A stretch of DNA of 60,746 bases from Prochloraceae cyanobacterium (GCA_030065755.1 JASJDA010000016.1:1-60746); one strand, 5' to 3'. Numbered from the stretch's first letter, positions 36,519 to 46,160 are shown. A program made the numbers and translations. The notes: generated from the sequence alone by a model not told the origin.

Positions 36519-37550
36519 ATGCTCAATTTCAATTCAACCTTGGGAGAATTAGAACTTTATCAAGTTTATTTAGAAGCTTCCGAACCGATCGAGAAAATTT
36601 CTAATATTTTGCGAGAAAATCCCCAATTACCAGGAGTTATTTTGTTTAAAAACGATCTCCTTATTGGCTCCCTGTCTCGAAATAGTTTTTGGGAATATTT
36701 GAGTCGTCGATATGCTTTAGAATTATGTAGTGCTAGAAACATTGAATTTTTATTGAATTGTCTTGACATTAAAACTTTTATTTTGTCTGCAGATAACTCA
36801 ATTTTAGAAGCTACGAAAAAAACTTTAGCGCGAGAGAAAAATTTGATTAATGAACCTATTATCGTTAAAACTGCTCCTAAAGAATATAAATTGCTGGATG
36901 TCAGTCAATTGTTCGTCGCTCAGTCGAAAATTTACGAATTAACAAGAGAATTATTGAATCAAACGAATAAAAAATTAGAGGAATAAAATCGTAAATTAGA
37001 AAAATTATCGCGAACAGACGAGTTAACAGGTCTTGCTAATAAACAAATATTTGACCGATATTTACAGCAAGAATACCAACGAGGAGCGAGGGATAAAACC
37101 TGGATATCTATCATTAGGTGTGATGTAGATTTCTTTGAAGAATATAAATCTACCTACGGTCAATTAGCTGCAGATGATTGTTTGCGTAAAATAGCTGATT
37201 CTATAGAAGAATCAGCTGAGCGACCAGCAGATTTAGTTTCCTATCAAGGACAGGGAAAATTTGCCATAATTCTTCCTAATACAAATACTATTGGTTCTGC
37301 TTGTGTTGCAGAAAAAATTCGCAAGCAAGTAGAATCATAATCATTATAAATAGCTAATTCTCAGTCTAAAATTAGCAATTACCTAACATTAAGCTTGGGA
37401 GTTGCTAGCAACATACCTTCTCCAAACAATTCCCCTAAGATTTTGATAACAGCAGTCGAAGAAACACTAGAGCGAGCTAAAAAATTGGGTAAAAATCGCA
37501 AAATCATTTGGATTAATTCTGATAGCGAACTAGAAACTATTCATAATTAG
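36519..37550 (+). pseudogene. CBS-like/GGDEF signalling protein with three in-frame stops
   Basis: One reading frame of 344 codons is interrupted by TAA at 36984, 37338 and 37347. The first 155 codons encode a CBS-pair-like N-terminus and a coiled linker. After the first stop the frame continues LEKLSRTDELTGLANK and RCDVDFFEEYKSTYGQLAAD, a GGDEF domain. The active-site motif is degenerate (YQGQGKF where GGEEF is expected), and the tail LTLSLGVAS/ALERAKKLGKN-type sequence follows the last stops. Loss of the catalytic motif plus three stops means it cannot be a diguanylate cyclase. The preserved frame suggests recent decay; the 155-aa N-terminal product may still be made. Confidence 0.8.
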
Positions 37551-37554
37551 GGAG

Positions 37555-37595
37555 GTGTGGGGAGTGTGGGGAGTGTGGGGAGTGTGGGGAGTGTA
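37555..37595. repeat. Tandem 9-bp repeat (GTGTGGGGA)n
   Basis: Four full copies of GTGTGGGGA plus a partial copy between the GGDEF pseudogene and cupB. Similar G/A-rich tracts recur at about 24070-24110 and 38817-38850 in this window. Likely a slippage-prone low-complexity spacer. Confidence 0.85.
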
Positions 37596-37653
37596 TAACT
37601 CTAAAGTTAATTCAACTTTACCCCATCTTCCCCTCTTCCCCTCTTCTCTAGGT

Positions 37654-38784
37654 TTAACTGTTAGCTTTTAAAATCTGAGAGGTGACAAACCGATCCATCC
37701 AGTTTTCCAAATAAGCGCGATTGGCTTTTTGCTCTTCTGGGTCAGTAGTATTTAAAGGATGAGGTGCTAATCCCTTAATCGCAGCAGTTGTGACGCAAAA
37801 CATCGATCGCTGGAAAGTTTGGCAAATTTGCACTCGCAGATCGTCTTCTTCCCGCAGAGTTTTACGATATACTTCGTGCAGGTATTCTGGAAGATAGTGG
37901 CGCATATCCTGCATGAGTAGAGTAGGTGGAATACCTGCACTTCCAACAGGTAAAGGATCTGCGTATAAAGCCCCATAAGCAAATCTAGCTTGGTCGTGGG
38001 GAATTTGATATGCTTGAGCGTTGTAAGAAATTGTCCCAGGAAACGGCGTACCTCTAAAGAAAATCGCCTCTACATAAGGTACCCCCGTATCCATGAGAAA
38101 GGTTAAGCCAGCAGATTGGGGAATAATTTCGTAAACTTTATCCTCAATAGTGACTTTGTAGGTAATGGGTTTATTAGCGTCTGCGACCAAGCCATCTAAA
38201 ATATGCTGCACCACATCGGGAATAGATTTAATTTCCCCTTTGTCGTAACGAGCAGATAAGCTCATAAATATATCGCTCATCACCCGCCAAAATTGGCCCA
38301 AACCGCTATAGTAAGCCATCTGGCGCATTTGTTCGGGCAAAAATTCCGTAAATATGTTGTGAAGTCCTAGAATTACCCAATTGTTTTTGAATTTGGCTTG
38401 AATTACTTTTTCAACTGCTTCCCTAAATTCAGGGGAATCTACATAAGCATCTAGACCACCACCACCGTGCCACAACATTGCTTTCATACAATATTCAGCA
38501 TATTCAAAATTGATGCGCTCGTGCCACCAATGATGAAATAGACGCTCGCGAGAAACTTCCCCATTGAAATACTTAAAGAAGGGGAAAAACACTAAAAATT
38601 GATTGTCAGCAATATAGCATAGATTGTTGGAATAGGCATCTAAAACAACACCATAACTGTGAAGAATTCCCACAACTTCTAAAACATGTTCGGGAGAATC
38701 TTTGAGTAAAGCTTGTCCGGATTCTAAAAGGTGAATGTACTCGGCTAACTTATGTTTGGAAGGTTCGAGGGTAGTGCTAACCAT
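37654..38784 (-). CDS. cupB: CO2 hydration protein of NDH-1 (CupB/ChpX, or CupA/ChpY)
   Basis: 376-aa peripheral subunit of specialised NDH-1 complexes that convert CO2 to bicarbonate at the thylakoid. It contains the family blocks HHWWHERINFEYAEYCMKAM, LWHGGGGLDAYVD and PVGSAGIPPTLLMQDMRHYLP. It follows ndhD and ndhF on the minus strand, the standard ndhF-ndhD-cup order. The length near 376 and the neighbouring ccm locus favour CupB (constitutive NDH-1MS' system) over the longer, low-CO2-induced CupA, but only phylogeny can decide. Conserved His and Glu residues in HHWWHE may bind zinc. Confidence 0.82.
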   Translation of the reverse strand: MVSTTLEPSKHKLAEYIHLLESGQALLKDSPEHVLEVVGILHSYGVVLDAYSNNLCYIADNQFLVFFPFFKYFNGEVSRERLFHHWWHERINFEYAEYCMKAMLWHGGGGLDAYVDSPEFREAVEKVIQAKFKNNWVILGLHNIFTEFLPEQMRQMAYYSGLGQFWRVMSDIFMSLSARYDKGEIKSIPDVVQHILDGLVADANKPITYKVTIEDKVYEIIPQSAGLTFLMDTGVPYVEAIFFRGTPFPGTISYNAQAYQIPHDQARFAYGALYADPLPVGSAGIPPTLLMQDMRHYLPEYLHEVYRKTLREEDDLRVQICQTFQRSMFCVTTAAIKGLAPHPLNTTDPEEQKANRAYLENWMDRFVTSQILKANS

Positions 38785-38930
38785 AACTATTGTCTTGCGT
38801 GTGATGGAATGTTTGCAGGGAAGGGGGAGGGGGAGAGGGGGAGAGGGGAAGACTTTTTCTATTTTGCTGTTACTTTCCTATCAGCCTAATCTCTCTTATC
38901 TACCTCATCTCTCTCATCTCCCCACACTCC

Positions 38931-40502
38931 TTAATACCGTTGAGACATCTCAGTAGAGATAATCTGAGGAGTAGAAATATTTTGAGTAAAATTATTTTTT
39001 AGCTCAGAAATTTCTAATTTTTGAGAATTTTGACTCAATATTTGTCCGTCGATAGTTGCTAAAGAAGTGGTTTGTGCTTCACTCCAGCGCACCATCCAGT
39101 TGGGTTGAATGCCAAAAGCAATGATTAGGGCTGTTAAAACAAAAGCAGGAGCCCTTTCCGACCATTTTACTTGAGGCAATCGCTCTAATTTCTCTGTAAG
39201 GCGACCGAAGAAGACTCGGTTAACTACTAAGAGGAAGTAAACAGCAGTTAGACCAGTACCGACCAGACAAAGTAGAGTTTGTATGGGGAAGATCGGGAAA
39301 GTGCTTCTAAATACCAAAAATTCAGCAATAAATCCCACCATACCTGGGATACCGCAACTGGCCATTACCCCTAAAATCATTATACTACCAGTGATGGGTA
39401 AACCCCTTTCTGGGTTGAGCAAACCAGTCAAAGAATCCACATCGCGGGTTCCAGTTTTTTTGTAAACCACCCCTACTACTAAAAACAGTAAAGCAGAAAT
39501 TAAACCGTGAGAAATCATCTGCAAAACAGCAGCGATTAAACTGAGAGGGGTAAGGGCAGCAGCAGCGATGAGAATATAAGCCATGTGAGCGATCGACGAG
39601 TAAGCCACCACTTTTTTCATGTCCTTTTGGGCGATCGCGCAGGAAGCACCGTACAAAGCACTAATCGCCGCTAAAGTAGCCATCCAGGGAGCTATAGCTG
39701 CCCAACCTTCTGGGAATAAGCCGACGCCAAACCTCAGTAAGCCATAGGTTCCCAATTTCAAAAGTACCCCTGCTAGCAACACCGAAATTGGCGTAGAAGC
39801 CTCCACGTGAGCGTCTGGCAACCAAGTATGGAAAGGGAAAATAGGAATTTTTATGAACAGACCTACTAATAAAGGAGCTAGTAGCAGTAGTTGAGTAGCA
39901 ACGGGTAAACCCAGACCCCGTAAAGACTCGTAATCGAAGTTAGAATCGCCGCTAAGCCAAACTACTCCTAAAAATGATGCCAGCACTAAAATTCCTGATA
40001 AAGCAGTGTAGAGAAGGAATTTCATTGCTGCATAGGCTCGCCTTTTTCCTCCCCAAATAGCAATTAAGAAATATAGAGGGATAATTTCTACTTCGTAAAA
40101 CAGGAAAAACAGCAGTAAATCTTGAGCTAAGAAGGCTCCAACGGCTCCAGCGCTGAGCAGCAACAACATAGAATAATAGAGCCTAGAACGCTCTATATTT
40201 TTGTTGGTAGCAAAAATAGCAATTAGAGTCAGCAGACTGTTGAGAAATACTAAGGGGAAAGACAGTCCGTCAATGCCGAGATGATAATTCAAACCGAGCC
40301 ATTCTATCCAAGGCAGATTTTCGACAAATTGCATTTGTGCCGAGTTTGGATCGAATTGAAATATCAGCAACAGATTTACTACTAATACAATGCTGGCAAC
40401 TACTAAAGCAATTGAACGAAACCGATTAGCTTCCGTTTTACCTGGCAACAATCCGATCGCTAACGCGCCTAACAATGGGAGCCAGATTAAAGCACTGAGC
40501 AT
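38931..40502 (-). CDS. ndhD4: NDH-1 subunit 4 of the CO2-uptake complex
   Basis: 523-aa antiporter-like membrane subunit with about 14 helices. Diagnostic blocks: LLLFFLFYEVEIIPLYFLIA (the key Glu), PIFPFHTWLPDAHVEASTPI, VLLAGVLLKLGTYGLLRFG and KKVVAYSSIAHM. It pumps protons as part of the CO2-hydrating NDH-1 variant with NdhF4 and Cup. The D4 (rather than D3 or D1) assignment comes from the gene order ndhF-ndhD-cup beside the ccm operon. AAGGAATAAAAAAAATA upstream serves as the ribosome-binding site. Confidence 0.85.
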   Translation of the reverse strand: MLSALIWLPLLGALAIGLLPGKTEANRFRSIALVVASIVLVVNLLLIFQFDPNSAQMQFVENLPWIEWLGLNYHLGIDGLSFPLVFLNSLLTLIAIFATNKNIERSRLYYSMLLLLSAGAVGAFLAQDLLLFFLFYEVEIIPLYFLIAIWGGKRRAYAAMKFLLYTALSGILVLASFLGVVWLSGDSNFDYESLRGLGLPVATQLLLLAPLLVGLFIKIPIFPFHTWLPDAHVEASTPISVLLAGVLLKLGTYGLLRFGVGLFPEGWAAIAPWMATLAAISALYGASCAIAQKDMKKVVAYSSIAHMAYILIAAAALTPLSLIAAVLQMISHGLISALLFLVVGVVYKKTGTRDVDSLTGLLNPERGLPITGSIMILGVMASCGIPGMVGFIAEFLVFRSTFPIFPIQTLLCLVGTGLTAVYFLLVVNRVFFGRLTEKLERLPQVKWSERAPAFVLTALIIAFGIQPNWMVRWSEAQTTSLATIDGQILSQNSQKLEISELKNNFTQNISTPQIISTEMSQRY

Positions 40503-40576
40503 TATTTTTTTTATTCCTTTGCTTACAAGTTGTTTGTTGAGAGTAGTTAGTAGAGATTAACTCTACTAACAAATAA

Positions 40577-42484
40577 CTAATAATTGGCAGATGAGAGCCA
40601 ATTACTAATGACTGCCGACCATTGACCAGTAATACCTGACCACAATAGCAATAAACTAACAGCCAAGAGGATCGTGAGTATGTAAAACTGAGACTGACCT
40701 GAAACGTTATACTTCAGGACATTCCCGCCAAAAATTGTCGCCCAACCGACCAAATTGACAAGACCGTCTACTATAAAGCGATCGATCCAAGAAGTGATTT
40801 TAGATATGGTCGATACTGCCCACACCACTGTTACATCGTAGACTTTAGCAATATAAAAGTCGTAGGCAAATAAATCTTGCCAAAAGCGCAAGAAGGTTTG
40901 AGTGGGTCTCGCATCCGCTCGACGCAGGTCTATTGTTGCTCCTAAAACCAAGCCAAATACCCCAGAGGCGATTAATAGAGGTATTCCTAGCTCTATATCC
41001 AGCGCATTTGTCAGCTCTAAAGGAGGGGTCAAACTGAGCCAGAAGGGCCAAGATTGAGGAACACTCGGTACTAGTAGGGTAACTATTGTTAAAGTCACCA
41101 TTGGTAATGCCATTGGCCAAGGTACTTCTGGAGACCTGCGAGTTTTAGGTTGTGGCGGACCTAAAAATACCAAACGAAATACTCTGGTTAAATTCATAGC
41201 ACACAGAGTATTGACAAATAATAAAACTCCTAAGAGCCACCAACTAATTTCCCACGAGCCATTTAACCATCGCTGTAAAGTCCAAAACATCCCCATAGGC
41301 ATCAAAGCTACTAAACCAGCACTTCCCACAACAAAAGCTGTGGTAGTTGCAGGCATTCGCGACCACAAACCTCCCATTTCGGTGATGTTTTGACAGCTAG
41401 TATTGAGAATTATTGAACCTATACTCATGAACAGTAGAGCCTTGGCAAAGCTGTGACTGAAGAGTAATAAAAAGGCGATGTCTACGTGTCCTAATCCTAC
41501 TGCGATGAATACTAAGCCTAAGTAAACGCTAGTGGAATGAGATAAGGCTCGTTTAATGTCAATTTGGGCTAATGCCATAAAAGAAGCCCCGATCGCCGTT
41601 ACCGAGCCGATCGCAATTAGGGCAACAGAAGATACGGGGGAGAGGGTAAAAACTGGCTGTAATTTAATCAATACATACGCTCCAGCAGATACCACGATCG
41701 AATTACGTAAAATCCCTGCGGGGTTAGGCCCTTCCATTGCTTCGTCGAGCCACAGGTTGAGGGGGAATTGAGCGCATTTACCCGTAGGTCCCGCAATTAG
41801 GGCTAAACCCAGTAAGGCGGCGATCGTCGGGCTAATTGGCGATGTTTCTGCCCAACTTGCCAAATCGCTAAAGGTCAATCCCGCACCGTAACTGGAAAGA
41901 GCTACTATCCCCATCAAAAGTAGAATGTCTCCGACCCGTTTGGTGAGAAATGCGTCTCTAGCTGCAGTCACCACTAAGGGTTGAGCGTACCAGAATCCTA
42001 CTAGTAGATAGGTCGAAAGAGTTAGCATTTCTAACAGACCGTAGCTTAACAGCAAATTATCGCTGATGGCAATGCCTCCTAGTGCTGCTTCAAAAAAGCC
42101 CATTAACCCGTAAAAACGAGCTAGAGACCAGTCTTTTTCCATATATCCGAGAGCATATACTTGTGCCAGGAGGGTGATACCGGTTACTACCTCCAATGCT
42201 CCCAAGCTGACTGGAGAAATTTCTATTGCCAATGACAGGTCTAAATCTGCCACTTGCAACCAGTCCAACACTAATTCTCTTGGTTGTACCTGTTCGAACC
42301 AAATGGCTGTAAAGGCAATCGAACCGTGGATAAATCCTAACCCAGTCATTAATAAGTTAAGATATGCAGCTGGTCTCGGCCCTGTGGTACGAATTAGGCC
42401 TAGAGACCAAGGCAGGCTTAATAATGCCCCTATGAAGCCATACAAGGGGATTAACCAACAATTTTGCAGTAAAAACTCGCTCAT
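40577..42484 (-). CDS. ndhF4: NDH-1 subunit 5 of the CO2-uptake complex
   Basis: 635-aa antiporter-like subunit. The usual NuoL/NdhF1 block ([20 protein letters not shown]) appears as GPTGKCAQFPLNLWLDEAM, followed by EGPNPAGILRNSIVV instead of a PTPVSALIHAATM-type sequence, a hallmark of the CO2-uptake NdhF3/NdhF4 branch. ALGYMEKDW and KRALSHSTSVYLGL are also present. First gene of the minus-strand ndhF4-ndhD4-cupB operon, divergent from ccmK2. A perfect 24-bp tandem repeat lies 26-73 bp upstream of the ATG. F4 versus F3 remains an inference. Confidence 0.85.
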   Translation of the reverse strand: MSEFLLQNCWLIPLYGFIGALLSLPWSLGLIRTTGPRPAAYLNLLMTGLGFIHGSIAFTAIWFEQVQPRELVLDWLQVADLDLSLAIEISPVSLGALEVVTGITLLAQVYALGYMEKDWSLARFYGLMGFFEAALGGIAISDNLLLSYGLLEMLTLSTYLLVGFWYAQPLVVTAARDAFLTKRVGDILLLMGIVALSSYGAGLTFSDLASWAETSPISPTIAALLGLALIAGPTGKCAQFPLNLWLDEAMEGPNPAGILRNSIVVSAGAYVLIKLQPVFTLSPVSSVALIAIGSVTAIGASFMALAQIDIKRALSHSTSVYLGLVFIAVGLGHVDIAFLLLFSHSFAKALLFMSIGSIILNTSCQNITEMGGLWSRMPATTTAFVVGSAGLVALMPMGMFWTLQRWLNGSWEISWWLLGVLLFVNTLCAMNLTRVFRLVFLGPPQPKTRRSPEVPWPMALPMVTLTIVTLLVPSVPQSWPFWLSLTPPLELTNALDIELGIPLLIASGVFGLVLGATIDLRRADARPTQTFLRFWQDLFAYDFYIAKVYDVTVVWAVSTISKITSWIDRFIVDGLVNLVGWATIFGGNVLKYNVSGQSQFYILTILLAVSLLLLWSGITGQWSAVISNWLSSANY

Positions 42485-42938
42485 AAATATTGCCTTTGAA
42501 TTAATCTCATTAGCTCTCTAATCTACTTACGTCTTAGCTCTCTAATCTACTTACGTCAAAATTAAAGTATTCTTACCCAGTTTAAGTTGTTTTCCGCATA
42601 CTAATAAAGAAATTATAAAACAGAGTCAATTATTAATTTTCATTAACTCTTCTATTTAAAAATATCATCATGTTTTATATTGTCAAAGGTGTCAAAGTTT
42701 CGTATACTTTTTAAGGAAAGCTAAGATAGCTACTCCCGTAAATTTTTTCACTAGTGAGAAAAAAAGAGTGACACTATGGGGGTAAAATTACGATGGTAGT
42801 GAATTTAATCTTTAGCCCCTAGATCGAGATTTGGCCCTATTATCGAGATTAACTATAGGAAAACCAATTCAAGCTAAAAATCGAAAGTTCCCATCATTTA
42901 ATTAGTTAAATTTAGCAACAGGAGCGAATAAATAAAAA
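42485..42938. promoter_or_regulatory. Divergent promoter region between ndhF4 and ccmK2
   Basis: 454 bp separate the CO2-uptake NDH operon (minus) from the ccm-rbc cluster (plus), so both promoters lie here. Visible: a 24-bp direct tandem repeat next to ndhF4 (42510-42557), an AT-rich core at about 42600-42700, and an AGGAG about 15 nt before ccmK2. No LysR-type (CcmR/CmpR) site could be assigned with confidence. Confidence 0.6.
42510..42557. repeat. Perfect 24-bp tandem duplication upstream of ndhF4
   Basis: The 24-mer beginning TTAGCTCTCTAATCTACTTA and ending CGTC occurs twice head to tail with no mismatch, 26-73 bp upstream of the ndhF4 ATG, probably in its 5' UTR or core promoter. Perfect identity indicates recent duplication. 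Confidence 0.9.
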
Positions 42939-43250
42939 ATGCCGATCGCAGTAGGAATGATAGAAACTAGAGGATTTCCAGCAGTAGTAGAAGCAGCAGA
43001 TGCTATGGTAAAAGCAGCACGGGTAACGCTGGTTGGCTACGAAAAAATCGGTTCGGGTCGAGTAACAGTAATTGTTCGAGGAGACGTATCAGAAGTACAA
43101 GCCTCCGTATTAGCAGGTATAGACGCAGCAAATAGAGTAAATGGAGGAGAAGTACTGTCTAACCACATTATTGCTCGCCCCCACGAAAACTTAGAGTACG
43201 TGTTGCCAATACGTTACACAGAAGAAGTAGAACAGTTCCGAGCGTATTAG
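42939..43250 (+). CDS. ccmK2: Carboxysome shell protein CcmK (K2-type)
   Basis: 103-aa single-BMC-domain hexamer-forming shell protein: [20 protein letters not shown], the pore loop KIGSGRV and the C-terminal [19 protein letters not shown]. The length of 103 matches CcmK2. Its hexamers tile the beta-carboxysome facets. First gene of ccmK2K1LMN-rbcLXS; very similar to the next gene, an evident tandem duplicate. Confidence 0.95.
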   Translation: MPIAVGMIETRGFPAVVEAADAMVKAARVTLVGYEKIGSGRVTVIVRGDVSEVQASVLAGIDAANRVNGGEVLSNHIIARPHENLEYVLPIRYTEEVEQFRAY

Positions 43251-43305
43251 CAGGGCCAAAATAAGCCAAGAAAACCTTAAGAGAAAAAACTAGGAGAAAA
43301 AACTC

Positions 43306-43644
43306 ATGTCAATTGCAGTAGGAATGGTAGAAACTGAAGGCTTTCCAGCAGTAGTGGAAGCAGCAGATGCCATGGTCAAAGCGGCACGGGTAACGCTGGT
43401 TGGCTACGAAAAAATCGGTTCGGGTCGGGTAACAGTAATTGTTCGAGGAGATGTATCAGAAGTACAAGCTTCCGTATCAGCAGGAATTGAAAATGCTAAG
43501 CGAGTAAGTGGAGGCACTGTACTATCTCACCATATAATCGCCCGTCCTCACGAAAACTTAGAATACGTACTGCCCATTCGCTATACAGAAGCAGTAGAAC
43601 AATTTAGAGAAAGCGTGAATCCAATGCCCCTGAGAAGGCCATAA
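43306..43644 (+). CDS. ccmK1: Carboxysome shell protein CcmK (K1-type)
   Basis: 112-aa BMC-domain protein nearly identical to the preceding CcmK2 over its core ([20 protein letters not shown]), with a longer C-terminal tail ([11 protein letters not shown]), as CcmK1 has. Pore loop KIGSGR present. Forms facet hexamers, possibly mixed with CcmK2. TAGGAG 13 nt upstream of the ATG. Confidence 0.93.
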   Translation: MSIAVGMVETEGFPAVVEAADAMVKAARVTLVGYEKIGSGRVTVIVRGDVSEVQASVSAGIENAKRVSGGTVLSHHIIARPHENLEYVLPIRYTEAVEQFRESVNPMPLRRP

Positions 43645-43654
43645 TCATCTAATA

Positions 43655-44002
43655 ATGCAAATTGCTAAAGTTCGCGGTACAGTAGTCAGCACCCAAAAAG
43701 TTAGCAGTCTTACGGGAGTAAAACTGCTACTGATACAGTTTATCGACTCTCAAGGAGAACCCTTGCCTAAATACGAAGTGGCAGGAGATACAGTAGGAGC
43801 GGGTGTAGATGAGTGGGTACTGGTGACTAGGGGCGGTGCAGCTAGGATAGAAACAACAAGTGAAAATCGTCCCCTCGATGCAATGATAGTGGGAATTATT
43901 GATACGGTAACAGTAGATAATTACTTGCTATATAGCAAAAAAGACGAATATCGTGTCAGAAGCTCGCGCCCGAAGATCGAATCTAGAAAGTCCGACTATT
44001 AA
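43655..44002 (+). CDS. ccmL: Carboxysome vertex protein CcmL
   Basis: 115-aa EutN/CcmL pentamer protein capping the carboxysome vertices: MQIAKVRGTVVSTQKVSSL, LLIQFIDSQGEPLPKYEVAG and GAGVDEWVLVTRGGAAR. It is about 15 residues longer than the usual 99-101, owing to a basic tail (RSSRPKIESRKSDY). Starts 10 bp after ccmK1 and leads into ccmM (27-bp gap). Confidence 0.93.
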   Translation: MQIAKVRGTVVSTQKVSSLTGVKLLLIQFIDSQGEPLPKYEVAGDTVGAGVDEWVLVTRGGAARIETTSENRPLDAMIVGIIDTVTVDNYLLYSKKDEYRVRSSRPKIESRKSDY

Positions 44003-44029
44003 TAGTGTGAATTAGGAGGTATTTTAAAA

Positions 44030-46045
44030 ATGGCAGTCCGCAAAACTGCGGCTCCCCCAACTCCTTGGTCAAAAAACTTAGCTGAACCGCAAGTCGATGA
44101 AAGTGCCTACGTCCATTCTTTCTCTAATTTAATTGGAGATGTTAAGGTGGAAGCAAATGTGCTGATTGCTCCAGGTACTTCTATTCGAGCTGACGAGGGA
44201 ACCCCTTTTTTCATAAGCGAAGGAACCAACATCCAAGACGGGGTAGTCATACACGGTTTAGAAAAAGGTCGGGTAGTAGGCGATGATGGCAAAGAATACT
44301 CAGTCTGGATAGGAGCCCAAAGTTGCATTACCCACATGGCCCTGATTCACGGTCCAGCATATATAGGAGAAGGAAGCTTTATTGGCTTTCGTTCGACCGT
44401 ATTTAATGCCAGGGTAGGTGCTGGGTGTATTGTGATGATGCACGCTTTAATTCAGGACGTGGAAATTCCTCCAGGAAAATACGTTCCCTCAGGAGCGGTA
44501 ATTGTAAATCAGCAGCAAGCAGATAGATTACCAGAGGTGCAGGAAAGCGATCGAGCCTTTGCACGTCACGTCGTGGAAATCAATGAAGCCTTGCGAGTAG
44601 GCTATCAATGTGCGGAAAGTCCGGCTTGTATTATGCCCATTCGCAATGAGCTAGACAGGTCGGTTAATAATGCTAATGGCAAGAATCAAAAAAGGTCGGT
44701 GGAAGATATGGCTTTAAACGGAGAGTTAAGACAACAGGTTAGAAATCTCTTATCTGGCGGTTACAAAATTGGTATAGAACACGCCGATAAACGTCGTTTT
44801 AAAACTAAGTCTTGGATAACTGGGGAAACACTTACGGGTCGAAGAGAAGATCAAGTAATTAGAGAACTAGAATCAATCTTAACACAACACCAAGGGGAGT
44901 ACGTGCGTCTCATTGGCATAGACACCTCTGCTAAGCGGCGCGTTTTAGAAGCGATCGTACAAAGACCAGGAGAAACCCTCAGCATTGGCTCTAATGGCAG
45001 GGTAGCAACCTCAAGCTATAGCAGCAATGGCGGTAGAAGTGTCGCGGTCGCTCAGAGTGGCGGTTTGAGTAGTGATGTCGTCCAACAAATAAGCTCTTTA
45101 CTGAGCCAAGGCTACAAAATAGGTGCAGAACACGCCGATAAACGTCGCTTTAAAACTAAATCTTGGCAAAGTTGTCCTGTTATTGAGAGTAATCGGCTAG
45201 AGGCAGCGATCGCGTCTTTAGAAGCTTGTTTGGCAGAGCATCAAGGGGAATACGTCCGCTTAATAGGTATTGATTCTCAGGCTCGACGGCGGGTACTGGA
45301 AAAAATTATTCAAAGACCTGGAGACGCACCTGGTGCCACAGCAAGCAACTCTTTTACTACAACAACTACTTCTAGCTACAGCAGTAATGGGGTCAGCAGT
45401 CAAGTAAGTGGCGGTTTGAGCGGTGAAGTTCTCCAACAAGTACGCTCTTTAATTAGCCAAGGCTACAAAATAGGTGCAGAACACGCCGACAAACGTCGCT
45501 TTAGAACTAAATCTTGGCAAAGTTGTCCGATTATTGACACCGAGCGAGCAGACAGCGCGATCGCTGGTTTAGAAGCTTGTTTGGCAGAGCATCAAGGGGA
45601 ATACGTCCGCTTAATAGGTATTGATTCTCATGCTCGACGACGGGTACTAGAAAAAATTATTCAAAGACCTGGGGATTCTGCTATTGCAAGCAGCAACAGC
45701 AATTCTTCAGCCTCAGTAGATACAAGCTATTTCAAAAACTATAGTAGTAGCAATGAGAGCCGTAATGGCGGGTTTAGCAGTAGTGCTTTAAGCCCAGAAA
45801 CCATCGAACAAGTCCGTTCCCTACTGTCTGCTGGCTATAAAATTGGTTCCGAACACGCGAACAAACGTCGTTTTAAAACCAAATCTTGGCAAAGTTGCTC
45901 TCCTATAGAGTCCCGACAAGAATCAGAAGTACTCAGACATTTAGAAGGTTGTCTTGCAGACCATCAAGGGGAATACGTTCGCTTAATAGGTATCGATCCT
46001 AATGCCAAACGCCGCGTATCGGAAACCATTATTCAACGTCCGTAG
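44030..46045 (+). CDS. ccmM: Carboxysome scaffold CcmM with gamma-carbonic-anhydrase domain and four Rubisco-binding modules
   Basis: 671-aa organiser of the carboxysome interior. The N-terminal left-handed beta-helix (1-210) keeps His75, His102 and His107 ([14 protein letters not shown]) and Cys194/Cys200 (YQCAESPAC), matching catalytically active, redox-gated CcmM. Four small-subunit-like modules follow (about 227-312, 345-430, 460-545 and 585-671), each with [16 protein letters not shown] and [12 protein letters not shown] blocks, joined by Ser/Gly-rich linkers. Modules 2-4 contain QSC and a second Cys (EACLAEH, or EGCLADH in module 4); module 1 has neither. A short form starting at GTG 44699 or ATG 44708 is plausible, with AAAAAAGG and GGTGGAAG in front. 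AGGAGG precedes the main ATG. Confidence 0.95.
   Translation: MAVRKTAAPPTPWSKNLAEPQVDESAYVHSFSNLIGDVKVEANVLIAPGTSIRADEGTPFFISEGTNIQDGVVIHGLEKGRVVGDDGKEYSVWIGAQSCITHMALIHGPAYIGEGSFIGFRSTVFNARVGAGCIVMMHALIQDVEIPPGKYVPSGAVIVNQQQADRLPEVQESDRAFARHVVEINEALRVGYQCAESPACIMPIRNELDRSVNNANGKNQKRSVEDMALNGELRQQVRNLLSGGYKIGIEHADKRRFKTKSWITGETLTGRREDQVIRELESILTQHQGEYVRLIGIDTSAKRRVLEAIVQRPGETLSIGSNGRVATSSYSSNGGRSVAVAQSGGLSSDVVQQISSLLSQGYKIGAEHADKRRFKTKSWQSCPVIESNRLEAAIASLEACLAEHQGEYVRLIGIDSQARRRVLEKIIQRPGDAPGATASNSFTTTTTSSYSSNGVSSQVSGGLSGEVLQQVRSLISQGYKIGAEHADKRRFRTKSWQSCPIIDTERADSAIAGLEACLAEHQGEYVRLIGIDSHARRRVLEKIIQRPGDSAIASSNSNSSASVDTSYFKNYSSSNESRNGGFSSSALSPETIEQVRSLLSAGYKIGSEHANKRRFKTKSWQSCSPIESRQESEVLRHLEGCLADHQGEYVRLIGIDPNAKRRVSETIIQRP
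44699..44710 (+). promoter_or_regulatory. Candidate internal translation start for the short CcmM form
   Basis: In-frame GTG (44699) and ATG (44708) lie at the boundary between the carbonic-anhydrase domain and the first Rubisco-binding module. AAAAAAGG and GGTGGAAG lie just upstream. Beta-cyanobacteria make a short CcmM (M35-like) by internal initiation; position fits, but which codon is used is inference. Confidence 0.45.
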
Positions 46046-46076
46046 ACACACTTAACTTCGATCGAAAGGAAGATAG

Positions 46077-46111
46077 GAAGGATTGTGAAGAGATAACTCT
46101 TCAAATCCTTC
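46077..46111 (+). promoter_or_regulatory. Long hairpin between ccmM and ccmN
   Basis: GAAGGATTGTGAAGAG pairs with CTCTTCAAATCCTTC across a 4-nt loop (ATAA), 15 pairs with one bulged base, in the 115-bp ccmM-ccmN gap. No T-run follows. Likely a partial attenuator or RNase-processing/stability element setting the CcmM:CcmN ratio. Confidence 0.55.
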
Positions 46112-46160
46112 AGCTTTCGAGTAATATTTTGACGTTCCCAGCGAGCGTCTTTTCTAAATC

